A DNA stretch of 64,000 nucleotides, taken from assembly GCF_017916325.1 (NCBI RefSeq), contig NC_090143.1, positions 408,501 to 472,500 of the forward strand, in the 5' to 3' direction. The notes beneath the pieces are model-generated. The model worked only from the letters and a program-made list of their open reading frames with translations. It made no database searches and was not told where the DNA came from. The DNA comes from Leishmania martiniquensis (Eukaryota > Euglenozoa > Kinetoplastea > Trypanosomatida > Trypanosomatidae). The position numbers and the translations under genes were made by a program. Shown here piece by piece: positions 1-8,420 of the stretch (its first letter is position 1; every line of letters starts with the position of its first letter).

Positions 1-1196
1 GCAGCGGGGCGGGTGGGTGCGTCTCCGACTCCCTCTCGAAGCGCCTCGCCGCGGTGGCCGCCGCCCGGAACTCCGGTGAGGTCGATAAATCGTATCCGTC
101 CGCCTGGTTTGTGTACAGGGGGAGGTTCAGCAGCGCGCCCTTGACGGACGCCAGGGCCTTGGAGATGGTGGGCCACTGCCAGTTCCGCGCCCGAGCCGCT
201 CGCACGATCAGGTGGATGACCGCCTTTGCCAGGTCGCAGTCCAGCAGGTCGCTCGGCATCGACCGCAGTTCTCGCAACCAGCGTATGTGGCCCGCGCGGA
301 CCTCCGGCGACACCGCGGCCCATGCCACCGCGCTGACGTGTGGGGGCCTGTCCGGGTAGATGTACCACCCTCGTGGGCAGGCGCGCCCCCCAGCTCGCCT
401 GCCGTCCCCGTTTTTTAGGGGGAGCGCCGTCTCTCCGTAGAGCGCCGCGTGCTGCTCATGGAGAAGTTCTCCGGGCGCCGTGTCGGGCGGCGTGGCGCTC
501 AGCCCGTCCTCCTCTGCTCGTCCCGCGTCCGCCAGGAAGGGGTCCTTCGCGTGGGTGCCCCGAGGGGCACCAGCTTCCGCGGCCTGCCGGCCGACCGTTG
601 GTGCTGCCAACGTGCGCGAGTCCTCTGCCTGCTCCGCTGCCTCGGCTGCCCGCGGAGGCGCCACCGTGTACACGCCGACCGTCGCCTCGCGCGGTTTCGC
701 CGTCACCGCATAGTGGCCCTCATATGCTCCCTCGGCGCCGACGCCGTTCCTGTGAACCGCGCCCCGAGTTGGAACACCCAGTCTCCTCTGAAGCACCGCG
801 GCAGGCCAGCGTGCGCGACTCCCTGCACGATCAGGAAGTGCTTCGATGTGTCGGACAGCGCGGACTCGTCCAGCAGGCGGGCCTTCCCGTTGCGCGTCGG
901 TTTTCCATACGGGTGCACAGAGAGGCCCATGCGCACCAGGGCGTCCGCCACGTCGGCGGGTTTGCCGGCATCGAATCCGTACGCTCTGGCGCGCCTGCAC
1001 ATCGCCTCCACGGCGAAGGACCAGTGTGCGCCGTCCGCGAAGTTCGCGAGCGCCGATGCCGTGAGCATGTAGCGCAGTTTGCGCCGCGCGGCGGCTGTGG
1101 CGGCCGCGTCGTGCGCCTCTATCAGCTCCTCGACACTCGACGCGTGGCCGCCCTCCAGCTCTGGCTCCTCCTGTCGAGGCGCCGTGGTGGGTGGGT
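1..1196 (-). pseudogene. Linker and tyrosine-recombinase core-binding region of the TATE-like element (partial, frame-broken)
   Basis: Downstream of the C9 run the -1 register opens into an Ala/Glu-rich helical segment (including SSVEELIEAHDAAAT, then LTASALANFADGAHWSF) that runs to about 760. It then shifts once more, near 745-760, into a frame that stays open to position 1. That last frame contains HIRWLRELRSMPSD, a long basic helix and WPTISKALASVKGALLNLPL, which resembles the SAM-like N-terminal domain of phage-integrase/tyrosine recombinases. The catalytic R-H-R-Y domain would lie upstream of position 1 and cannot be seen. Each break needs only a single-base change, so the gene could be intact in the real genome. 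Family assignment rests on pattern and on TATE context. Confidence 0.55.
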
Positions 1197-1813
1197 GGGG
1201 GGGGGTGATGGCCGCTGCTCCAGCTCCTTCCGCATGGATGCCGTGAAGGTCTCGGCGGACATCCTCTCCCGCGTAGCGCGGATGAGGAAGCGGCGCAGTC
1301 GGCCCAGCAGGGTGGAGGCATCGCCGATGGGGCAGGCGTAGTGGTGGGAGAAGAACGACGCCACCATGTACAGCCCATAGTCCTCACTGCCGCGAGCCTG
1401 TCTCGCGCAGTATCCGTTGGGGATAGCAAGGCGTGGCCACATCGCCTGCAGACCCCGACGCAAGTCGCGTTGTACAGGGTCCGACGGGGCGGAATCAAAG
1501 ACCGTGAGCGCGTAGGTGCGCTTACCCTCGGCCCGTGTCAGCACCCCCTCAATCCAGTGGTGCCGGATAAAAAGGGGAAAGTAAAGGACCCCGTGCCTCC
1601 GCACCAAGTCCTGTATGCGCGCGATGTGCTGCTGAGTTAGGTTAGGCAACGTGTCGCACGGTAGTACTTTCCCTGGTGGGAGGTAGCGCTGAAGAATCGC
1701 GTCCAGTTCCCTGTTGGACGTCTTCCCCGCGCGCAAGTCCCCACCCCACAGTTCCTCTGTGGAGGGCCGGCCCTTCTTCGGGACGCTGTCTTCGTCCCGG
1801 CAGGGCCTTCTCA
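1122..1813 (-). CDS. Ulp1/C48-like cysteine protease domain, reached by -1 frameshifting; catalytic Cys replaced by Tyr
   Basis: This frame is entered through the slippery site. It shows the C48 (Ulp1/SENP) order of landmarks: His in FIRHHWIEGVL, Asp in LTVFDS, then a Gln and the GSEDYGLYM segment. In active family members the last block reads D-C-G; here it is D-Y-G (Tyr codon at 1377-1379), so the nucleophile is missing. A single TGT-to-TAT transition would produce this. The C-terminal tail after the C9 run (1197-1205) is out of register: one extra C would carry the frame into the next block (see the linker/recombinase entry), so the stop at 1122 is probably not the native end. Likely role in the intact element: processing of Gag or host SUMO-like substrates (inference). 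Confidence 0.6.
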
Positions 1814-1820
1814 GTTTTTT
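1769..1820 (-). promoter_or_regulatory. -1 programmed ribosomal frameshift signal between gag and protease
   Basis: Read on the minus strand, the Gag frame ends ACA AAA AAC UGA, which gives the canonical heptamer A-AAA-AAC in the correct register (1820-1814). A 6-nt spacer (1813-1808) contains the UGA. Then comes a two-part stem: a 6-bp outer helix (1807-1802 with 1774-1769), a 2x4 internal loop, and a perfect 7-bp GC-rich inner helix (1799-1793 with 1785-1779) closed by a 7-nt loop. After a -1 slip, translation enters the protease frame without interruption. Heptamer, spacing and stem all match the rules for -1 frameshifting in retroelements and RNA viruses. Confidence 0.8.
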
Positions 1821-2798
1821 GTACTTGGGTCGGCGTTGTCCCGTACCGCGCTGGCCGGCTCGTTGGGCCCCACCCCACCGCCATGCCACATGATCTGCGG
1901 TGGCGGCTGGCGCGCCCCTCGGCTGCGGTACCCCCCGCTCTTCCGTGCGGGCTGCTGCGGCGGTTCTCGTGGATAGCTCTGCCGCTGCGAGTGCTTGGCG
2001 TACGCCTCCATCTGCTTCTGGAGCTGGTCCATCCGTTGCTCCAGCGCTGTGTAGTCGGCTGCCGTCATCCGCTGTCCGTCCGGACCGTAAATGGGTGCGT
2101 AGCCGCCTCCACCGATGCTCAACGCTCTCTCCGCTCTGAAGAACTTCGCCTCCTCGCATGCCGTGTCCCCGGTCGCGTTCGTCGCTGGCGCCTGGAGCAG
2201 CTGGTAATTGAGCGCGTTCAGTTCCCTTGTCGGGAACAGCGGGTATTGCAACTGCATGACGGCTGCGCCATAGAGGTCGGCCCTATCGCTGTACAGGCGC
2301 TTCGCCAGAGTCCAGTTGTGGCAGATCATGAGCGCCGGTGCTGGGATATGCAGCAACAGGTGGATGAATGTCATGACGTCACTGAGAGGGTCCTCCGAAA
2401 AGATGGTGTAGGCCGCCAGCGTCGTTTCGTGTGGGGTAAGCGATCGCTCGCGCGCGCGCGGGAAATGAAGTCTTGTCGAAGTCGTTCCACTGCCCCCTCC
2501 CCTCCTTATGCGCACCAATCACCCCCAGCGTCTGCTCGACCAGGCGGGCCTTGGCTTTCCATGGAAAGAGCTTGCACTCGGTCTCGAACTGGAGGGTGTT
2601 CCGGTGACGATCCTCACCATCCTCGCTGGGAGTCTTGTGCCTCTCTGCCTGACAGATCCCCTTCTCGGCGGTTGCCAGTAACGACTGCACCCTCTCGTGG
2701 TAGCATTCCTCGGTGCTGACGCCTTTCACCGCCATCATTCTTAGGGCCTCCACGTGGTACATGGCCTTCTCCCTGATGGTGGCGGTGTCGCTCGACAT
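1811..2798 (-). CDS. Gag-like structural protein of the TATE-like element (one internal frameshift)
   Basis: Frame one starts at the ATG at 2798 and encodes a helical N-terminal part of about 113 residues. Frame two continues to the UGA at 1811-1813, about 216 residues. The two halves join within a (CG)6 run at 2449-2460; loss of one CG unit would explain the break. The second half holds a hydrophobic helical stretch (FIHLLLHIPAPALMICHNW), a predicted coiled coil (DYTALEQRMDQLQKQMEAY) and a proline-rich, arginine-rich tail with RSRG-like motifs suited to RNA binding. No zinc knuckle is visible. Gag-like is inferred from position, architecture and the frameshift link to a protease, not from a recognised family. 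The stop codon directly follows the slippery heptamer, so most ribosomes would end here and a minority would make the protease fusion. Confidence 0.6.
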
Positions 2799-3600
2799 TG
2801 TTAAGAAATAGGAAAGACGTTTTTTCCCCGAACTATCGTGTGAAAGGCGATGGTGGCGTGGAGGGCTAGAGGGCTTCGCTGCTTCACCGGGTATCCACCG
2901 TTTGCGCGCAGAGCACCCAAGCGTGTGCAGGAGAGACGGTGGGAAAACGCAGAGGGAGAGGTAGAGTCATCATCCCGCACACAAGGTGGCGTCCACGCGT
3001 GTCCGGTGCCGTGCAGCCTGCTCAGCGAGCCGGGCCCCCGGTTCACCTCCGCCCCATCTGGCGGGACAAAAAAACGCATCGAGCTCTGTTGTCCGATTGG
3101 CAAGCGCACCCTACATTACCCGAGACGCTCTGACGTCGCGCGGGTGGGTTGTTGCCATGCGGCTCCCTAGTCCCCCCCAGCCCCGTTAAAGGGCGGACGC
3201 GCCGACACCCCACCAGCCCTGTGGGTGCTGCTTTGGGGGCGCTGCCCACGCGGGCTGCGCAGCAAGGGGCCCGCCATTGGGTATAGGCGCACTCGCGGGC
3301 GGAGCCCGTCTGTACCTCTTGCCCGTCCCGCGAGCAGCCTAATCTCTGTGTGTGCTTTCTCCCATAAAACAATAGTGGCGTGCTCTGTCAACCAGCGTCC
3401 CCGGCGGTGTGTCCCCACGCGCCGTGAGGAGGACGAGGGCTGGTCCTGGCCAAAAGTCTGCTTACAGGAGAAACGAGACCCGCGAGCGCAGCGAAGCCGC
3501 GACGATATTTTCCCCCCAAATGTGGAGGAGTGCTTTTCCAGCGCATGCGACTAGCAGGAGCGCCAGCCACCCACATCACATTCTTCTCCCCTCACGCTTT
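2799..3600 (-). other. Presumed untranslated leader / left flank of the TATE-like element
   Basis: There is no convincing coding frame here. The stretch is GC-rich with no telomeric hexamer. It lies immediately 5' of the Gag ATG (minus strand), so it probably includes the element's leader or terminal repeat. The terminal repeat cannot be identified without the other end of the element. Around 3200-3330 there are several GC-rich self-complementary words, but no long stem. Confidence 0.35.
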
Positions 3601-6600
3601 CTCATCTCTCACAACCCGTTCGCGCGAAACATAGGGCCTTTTAATTCCCAGAGAGCCGGCCCGGCCTTTCCGTTTTTAACCCAAATGGCATGCCGAAGGC
3701 TACGGGCCAGGAGGGAAACGCTGGGTGTTTTCGAAGGGAAGCGAAAATCATTGATAGAAAGAAAAGCTCAGTATTATGGAAACAAATTCAGCTGTTGCTT
3801 TAACTTTCTGGGTTTTGGGCAATGGCAAGCCCACTGCTGGCTATTCATAATGGTTTCGTATCCGCTTGGTCTTGGCCAGCGGGCTTTGTCCTAGAACTAA
3901 GAAAACGTTTTTGTGAGCGCGATCGCCCCCACGAATGCATTTGGGGGATCCCCAGGCAAGAAAAATGGGCGGGAAAGTATACGCTGCGCCCTTCTATATA
4001 AAATCAAACCAACCTTGTTTTTCGGTAAAAAATGCGATGTTTTGCGGCCGGCCGGCGCGCGGTGCTGGGGGTTGCCGTGGGCGTTGGCACCGCCCAGCGG
4101 CTTTTGGCCAAGGAAGAGAAAGGACACGGCCCCCCCGCCGCTGAATCGCACGAGGCCGCAACCCATGAAACCAGTGGCGCATGCACCGGCGTGTTCTGGC
4201 GCGAGCCGGCTTTTGCGTCTTCGGCCCCGTGCTTCTCGTGGGCCCTTGGTGGAGGTTAGCGCTGGCAAACCAGCCCGCAGAGAAAACCAAAACCATCAGC
4301 CCAGAACCAAAAAGGGCAGCGAATTGCCGAGGCAGCCGGTGTCCGGCCAAAGGGCGGCGACGCTTTTTTTTTTGCGGAAAACCACGGCCCTTTCCCTTCA
4401 CCAAGGCGGCTTCCCTTTTTCGGGGCGGGTGTCGTGAGCCGCGCCCGCCCAGCGGGCCCCTCAAAAAACTAAACGTGGTGCCGGGCCGCACGGCGTGGGC
4501 CAGCTTGCAGCCCGAAAAGGGAGCCCGTGACCCTGGCCGAAAGGAAAGGCGGCAACCCCCCCGGAACCCCCCAAGACGCAGCGAAAGGAGGACCGGCAAC
4601 GCAACCAGAATTTGGAAGAAGCTGTGTGGCTTGGGGGCCGCGCGTTTGGAATCGCTGTGTTTTTTGGGGCCGGCCTGTTCTGTGCCGTTGCGTTCGTGGC
4701 CTTGCCACGTGGCGTTTTGGGGGGTCGGGGGGGGGGGTGCCGCCGCCTGGGGGCGCGGGGTTTCGCGGTGGCGGCTGCGTGGGGGCGCTGGGCACGCGCC
4801 AACCCGCCGGCAAAGCCGCCGCGCGGCCCCAAGGGGAGACCCACGACACGACCGGATCACCGCCCACGCCCCCCCGGAAAGCGGCGGCGCCTTTAAAGGG
4901 GGGCCGCCGGAAAAGGGCATGCGGCCAAAACCCCGGCGGCGCCCAGGAACGCCCGCCCGCGGCCCCGCCGCGTTTCTTCCGAGGCCCCAAGCCGCGCGGT
5001 CGAGGCAGCCCCAGGGGTGCCGCGGTGGCAAGGAGGCCGCGCCGCCGGCCCGAGGGAAACGAGGCAGGCCCCCAAGTTTTTTTCGCATATACAATCGGAT
5101 CCGCGGTGTCCATTTTGCTATCCGCGCATTTTTCAAGCCGGTCGCCGCGTTTCCAGAAAATCCTCGATTCCTGCAGAACCTGGCCGGCGCTTTCCCCAGG
5201 CCTTTTCCCGGCCTTTGAATACCAGGGGGCTGGTTGTGCTTTTCTGGTTTAAAAAAATCGCCAGACCCGCACGCTTTTCCAGGGAACAAATTTTTGCAAG
5301 TGCGCAAAGCGGAGCCAAGGGGTCTTCAAAGTGCCTGGTATGTTTTTTTCCTCTACTTGCGTCTTCGGGGGGGGGTTACTTCACTTGGACCCCCACCATA
5401 ACGAAAAGCAAATCGTTTTCTTGGCGCCGCAAAGATCCCCAGATACCTAAGCTAGCCAAAAAAGGAATCCCTTTTTACCTTTTCTTCACGCTCAGTCCTT
5501 TTTGCAAAGCTATCTTCGCAAAAGGGGTTGCGGTCAGCCACGCCTAGGTAGCCAGCGGTTCACCTTTCAGAAAAAAATGAGCGTGGCGCCCCCGCTTTTC
5601 CATACCTGCTTTAGGTGCGCGCCACTCCCTTGTCAAGGGGCTATGAAAATGACCGCGTCTTCTCTGATTTGGGCCTCCTGATTGCCAAAAAAGCCCGGCT
5701 GCGGAAGGCGCGCTGGCGATGTGGTGGTGATTTTGGGATGCGCTTTCGGGAAGGGCGGCGCGCGGTTCCCCGCCGCTAGGGGGACTACGGGAAAAGCGTG
5801 CGTTTTGTAGCATTCGTGAAGGGCATCCAGGTAGACGCGCGCTTGTGACGCCGAAGGCCTTTGGCAGAAAAAATGTTTGGCGCGGCAGAGTGTGTGTGTG
5901 TGCGAAAAACCCCCAACGGCTTCTACTAGAAAAGGGGCGCCGGCAGCACCGCATTTGATGTGCAAATTTAGCCTCCACTACAGTGGAAACAGTTTCTGTA
6001 ATGCTCACCGACACTTGCTTGAATTCCCCTTTTGGTCGGCCAAAAATGATTGCGGTTCGATGGCGTGTGACCGCGGTGCCTGCGGGGACCCCAGGGGAAC
6101 CCGGCGTAACCGTTCTTTGTTCTCGATAATTTCAACTGGCGTTATCTTCGGGGCAGCGCAAACGCATGCGTTGTTATGATCCCTTCGGCGTTCAGTCTTT
6201 AGAAAAACCTTTGTGGGGCACTCCACCCTTTGAAAATTCGATTTGGGCGTCTGGAACGCTTTGCCAGCCGGGCGCCCGGTGGCGGCAAAAAATGTAGGCG
6301 GGGGCTGCTGCGGTTTTTCCCTCCCAAGCAGGGCTCCTTAGCTCACAGGGCTGGCCACCGCCAAAGCAGCTGGGCACGCCCCTCTCATCCCTGAAATCCT
6401 GGGGTTCAACAGGGCGTATGGAATGTGCTACTCAAAAAGGGGGCGGCTTTCTCAGTTTCCAAGGCTTTTGCCCTAGCTTTATGCTCCCCGGCCCTGGTGC
6501 AAAAACTGGGCTGCGCGGGCGCCCTCTTGCGGGGTATGTGGGGCTGAATGCATTAGCGCTAAAGGTTTTGCTTTTTTCACTTGTACCAAGGTCAGCTTCG

Positions 6601-6750
6601 GTAGATTGTCTCTGTTTGCTGTTCCTGCTCCTCCCATCCCCGGCTCGCCTGCTCCTTCGACTGCCCCGTGCTAAGATGCGTTTGCTTTTGGGCGTGCCTT
6701 TTCCAAACCGCTGATTATCCATGATGGAAACCTTCGTTGGTGCCCGAAAA
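3600..6750. other. Gene-poor island of unusual composition
   Basis: The CT/GT/CA microsatellites that fill every other spacer are almost absent. The stretch is rich in GGCC, GGCAAA and CCCGAAAAGGG-like words with purine or pyrimidine blocks on both strands. Several long open frames exist on both strands, some over 300 codons. They are of low complexity (Arg/Pro/Gly-rich), overlap each other, and reflect a scarcity of AT-rich stop codons rather than genes. Nothing is recognisable as protein, tRNA or snRNA. Its position between a minus-strand element and the first plus-strand genes makes it a divergent strand-switch-like region; a role in transcription start, centromere function or telomere proximity is speculation. 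Confidence 0.4.
4719..4760 (+). other. Potential G-quadruplex sequence
   Basis: Four or more G-runs occur in 42 bases: G6 (4719-4724), G11 (4727-4737), G5 (4749-4753) and G4 (4757-4760). Sequence potential only; no other evidence. Confidence 0.4.
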
Positions 6751-7649
6751 GGCGGGGGAGGGGGTGAAGAATGGGAATTTCAGCTTACACTGCCCAGGCA
6801 GCTCAGCAGACGGACGAAATTAGCAGCCCGTTTTGACTTTTGGAGAAGTCGACATTGGGCACGCGCTGTGTCTAAGCTCCCTCACTTTCCCCGACTGAAC
6901 GCACGCGGGCCGAATAACGCCCGACCCCACCGCTTACTAGTCCCATCGCCACGTGGTTGCGATGCAGTCGTGCGGGCATGCGATGCAGAAATGCACCGGT
7001 GTAATCACCCGAACATCGCCGCCCCCCGCCACCAAGGCCCACACGCGCTAGGCCCGCAGGTCTCTCCGGCGCAGCGTCGTCAAGGGTCGGGCTGCCGACG
7101 TCAGCGGCGATACATTGAGCGGGGCTCCATATTTCGTGGGTGCTTGAACATAATGAAACGCTGAGGTGTTGATTTTTCTAAGGGAAGTCACCGACGTCAG
7201 GGTACGGAAGCGGGGCGTCGTTCCTTGCCAGCCAGCTCGTCAGGCTGCTGGTGTTTACCGCGAAACCTCAGGTGCTGTGTGAGTGGTTCTTTAAATGCTG
7301 CACGGCAATCTTCGTAAGCAATATGCTGGGTAAATTTAGGGCAAGCAAAGAGAATAAAGCAACCATCGCGCTCCCGTTTTTCGTTTCACAGGGAGGTGTT
7401 GTGAAGTGTTTGAATCACAATGAAGGAGCGGAAAAGCAAATCGATGAGGCGGCGTTTGTGGCTGCTTTTACACAAGGAAATACCTCACCCCACTTGGGGT
7501 AAGGCAGGAAATGCTCTTCTCGCTCATGCTGAAGCCAATCAGATCCTTTCAAAACCTTTAAAATCCTATCCTCATAAATGAAAGGAGCCTAGTCATCTGA
7601 TTTTGGAAATATTCTTGCTTGCGCTGCAGTTTCCACGTGATCATCAAAA
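6750..7649. other. Spacer upstream of the SDE2-like gene
   Basis: Composition changes from the GC-rich island to more AT-rich DNA. It contains a degenerate antisense SIDER (about 6955-7115). A 59-codon open frame at 7323-7502 is too weak to call a gene. No clear polypyrimidine tract marks a trans-splice acceptor, which is unusual for this genome. Confidence 0.4.
6955..7115 (-). repeat. Degenerate SIDER relic, antisense to the polycistron
   Basis: Read on the minus strand, this stretch follows the core of the SIDER copies at 10.2, 48.2 and 52.8 kb. Shared words include GCGGGCATGCGATGCAG, CCACCAAGGCCCACACGCGC and CCGACGTCAGCGGC, with scattered substitutions and small gaps. Only the central part is left. 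It is the only copy found in the opposite orientation and the most diverged. Confidence 0.65.
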
Positions 7650-8132
7650 ATGAGTGCTGAATCGCAGCGTTCGCTTAGCTGCACGCTACTTCCAGTGCAG
7701 AAGGCGATATCCCTAACAGTTCGGGAAGCTACAAAGGATGCGATCTTGGAGGCTCTCTTCAAGTACACAGATATCTCTGCAGAAACGTTCGAGTTGTATG
7801 TGAAGGCGAACAATAAACTCATTTCCCTGGGAGAAAACACGAACAATTATGAATCTGTTTTCGCACTTGTTAGGTGTCGCGGCGGGGGTAAAGGCGGCTT
7901 TCGCAAGCAGCTCGAGAAGAAGGGTCGGGGATTTGCACGTGCAAAGATGAAGGAAAAGCGCAACAGCACCAAGGTGGTGCCAAGAGAAGAAGGGAAAACG
8001 GAACATAAAAAACCTGACACATTGATAGTGAAGAAGAAGCTGGCGAAGGCTGAGCCGAGTGCGACGAGAACGCTGGTAAAGCAAGGGCTTGCTCTTGTCA
8101 TGGATTCTTTTCGAAAAAAGGAGGATTCCTAA
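7650..8132 (+). CDS. SDE2-like protein: N-terminal ubiquitin fold followed by GGKGG processing motif
   Basis: 160 residues from the ATG at 7650. Residues 1-77 have the length and hydrophobic pattern of a ubiquitin-like fold. Residues 78-83 read GGGKGG, followed by F and a basic Lys/Arg-rich region. In SDE2 proteins a ubiquitin-like domain ends in GG~KGG. A deubiquitinase cuts after the GG, and the KGG-starting fragment joins the spliceosome (fission yeast) or acts at replication forks (human). Inference: this is the trypanosomatid SDE2 or a short paralogue; the C-terminal SAP-like region of human SDE2 is not seen. Codon use is less GC3-rich than in the polycistron from 10.9 kb on. It lies 288 bases ahead of a ubiquitin-ligase-like gene of similar composition. 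The call depends on the GGKGG context, not on strong sequence identity. Confidence 0.6.
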   Translation: MSAESQRSLSCTLLPVQKAISLTVREATKDAILEALFKYTDISAETFELYVKANNKLISLGENTNNYESVFALVRCRGGGKGGFRKQLEKKGRGFARAKMKEKRNSTKVVPREEGKTEHKKPDTLIVKKKLAKAEPSATRTLVKQGLALVMDSFRKKEDS

Positions 8133-8420
8133 TAATCTGCTCGACGTTTGTGCAATACAGGCATATCCGCAACTCAAAAAATTGGTGAAAAGCAAGCACA
8201 GGGAGTTGTGAGGAAACTCCTGTGCAACTGTCCTCACCATCGGCGACAAAGCGGTCGACTCATATGGCGTAGTACCAGGCTGACACGAAGACAGACAGAT
8301 GCAAAGCGACTTTGCAGCCTTTCCCTTGACTCTCAACGAGCTTCTTTTTTCCATTTGACTTACAACGGTGATCCATTCACACCGGCAAAGGATAACTATT
8401 GTTTTTGTAGTTTGCATGGG

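Larger units (their letters stand above)
1..2798 (-). mobile_element. TATE-like transposable element, 5' part, running off the left edge
   Basis: Seen: on the minus strand, three coding blocks follow one another in the order Gag-like, Ulp1-like protease, basic linker plus tyrosine-recombinase-type core-binding region. The element starts at an ATG at 2798 and leaves the window at position 1. Known: TATE elements of Viannia-type Leishmania and relatives carry tyrosine recombinases and sit mainly in telomeric or subtelomeric DNA. Inference: this copy is a TATE or close relative; the recombinase catalytic domain, any reverse transcriptase and the 3' end lie outside the window. The reading frame is interrupted three times: at a CG-dinucleotide run (2449-2460), at a C9 run (1197-1205) and near 745-760. 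All are at low-complexity spots, so assembly error and decay are both possible. A fourth frame change, at 1814-1820, looks programmed rather than accidental. The 5' border is not defined; the untranslated leader probably extends some hundreds of bases beyond 2798. Confidence 0.65.

Noticed and set aside
410..416. A second A-AAA-AAC heptamer, in the recombinase frame of the element
   Set aside because: The zero frame continues with good protein sequence on both sides and the -1 product is low-complexity, so slippage here has no apparent purpose.
1638..1650. GTTAGGTTAGG resembling telomeric repeats
   Set aside because: Lies inside the protease coding frame and is not the TTAGGG hexamer.
3994..5307. 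Open frames of 345-437 codons on both strands of the odd island
   Set aside because: They overlap on opposite strands, are Arg/Pro/Gly-rich with no domain-like pattern, and result from few stop codons in GC-rich DNA.
7323..7502. 59-codon open frame starting MLGKFRASKENK
   Set aside because: Short, no motif, no clear splice acceptor; could be real but the sequence alone does not support it.
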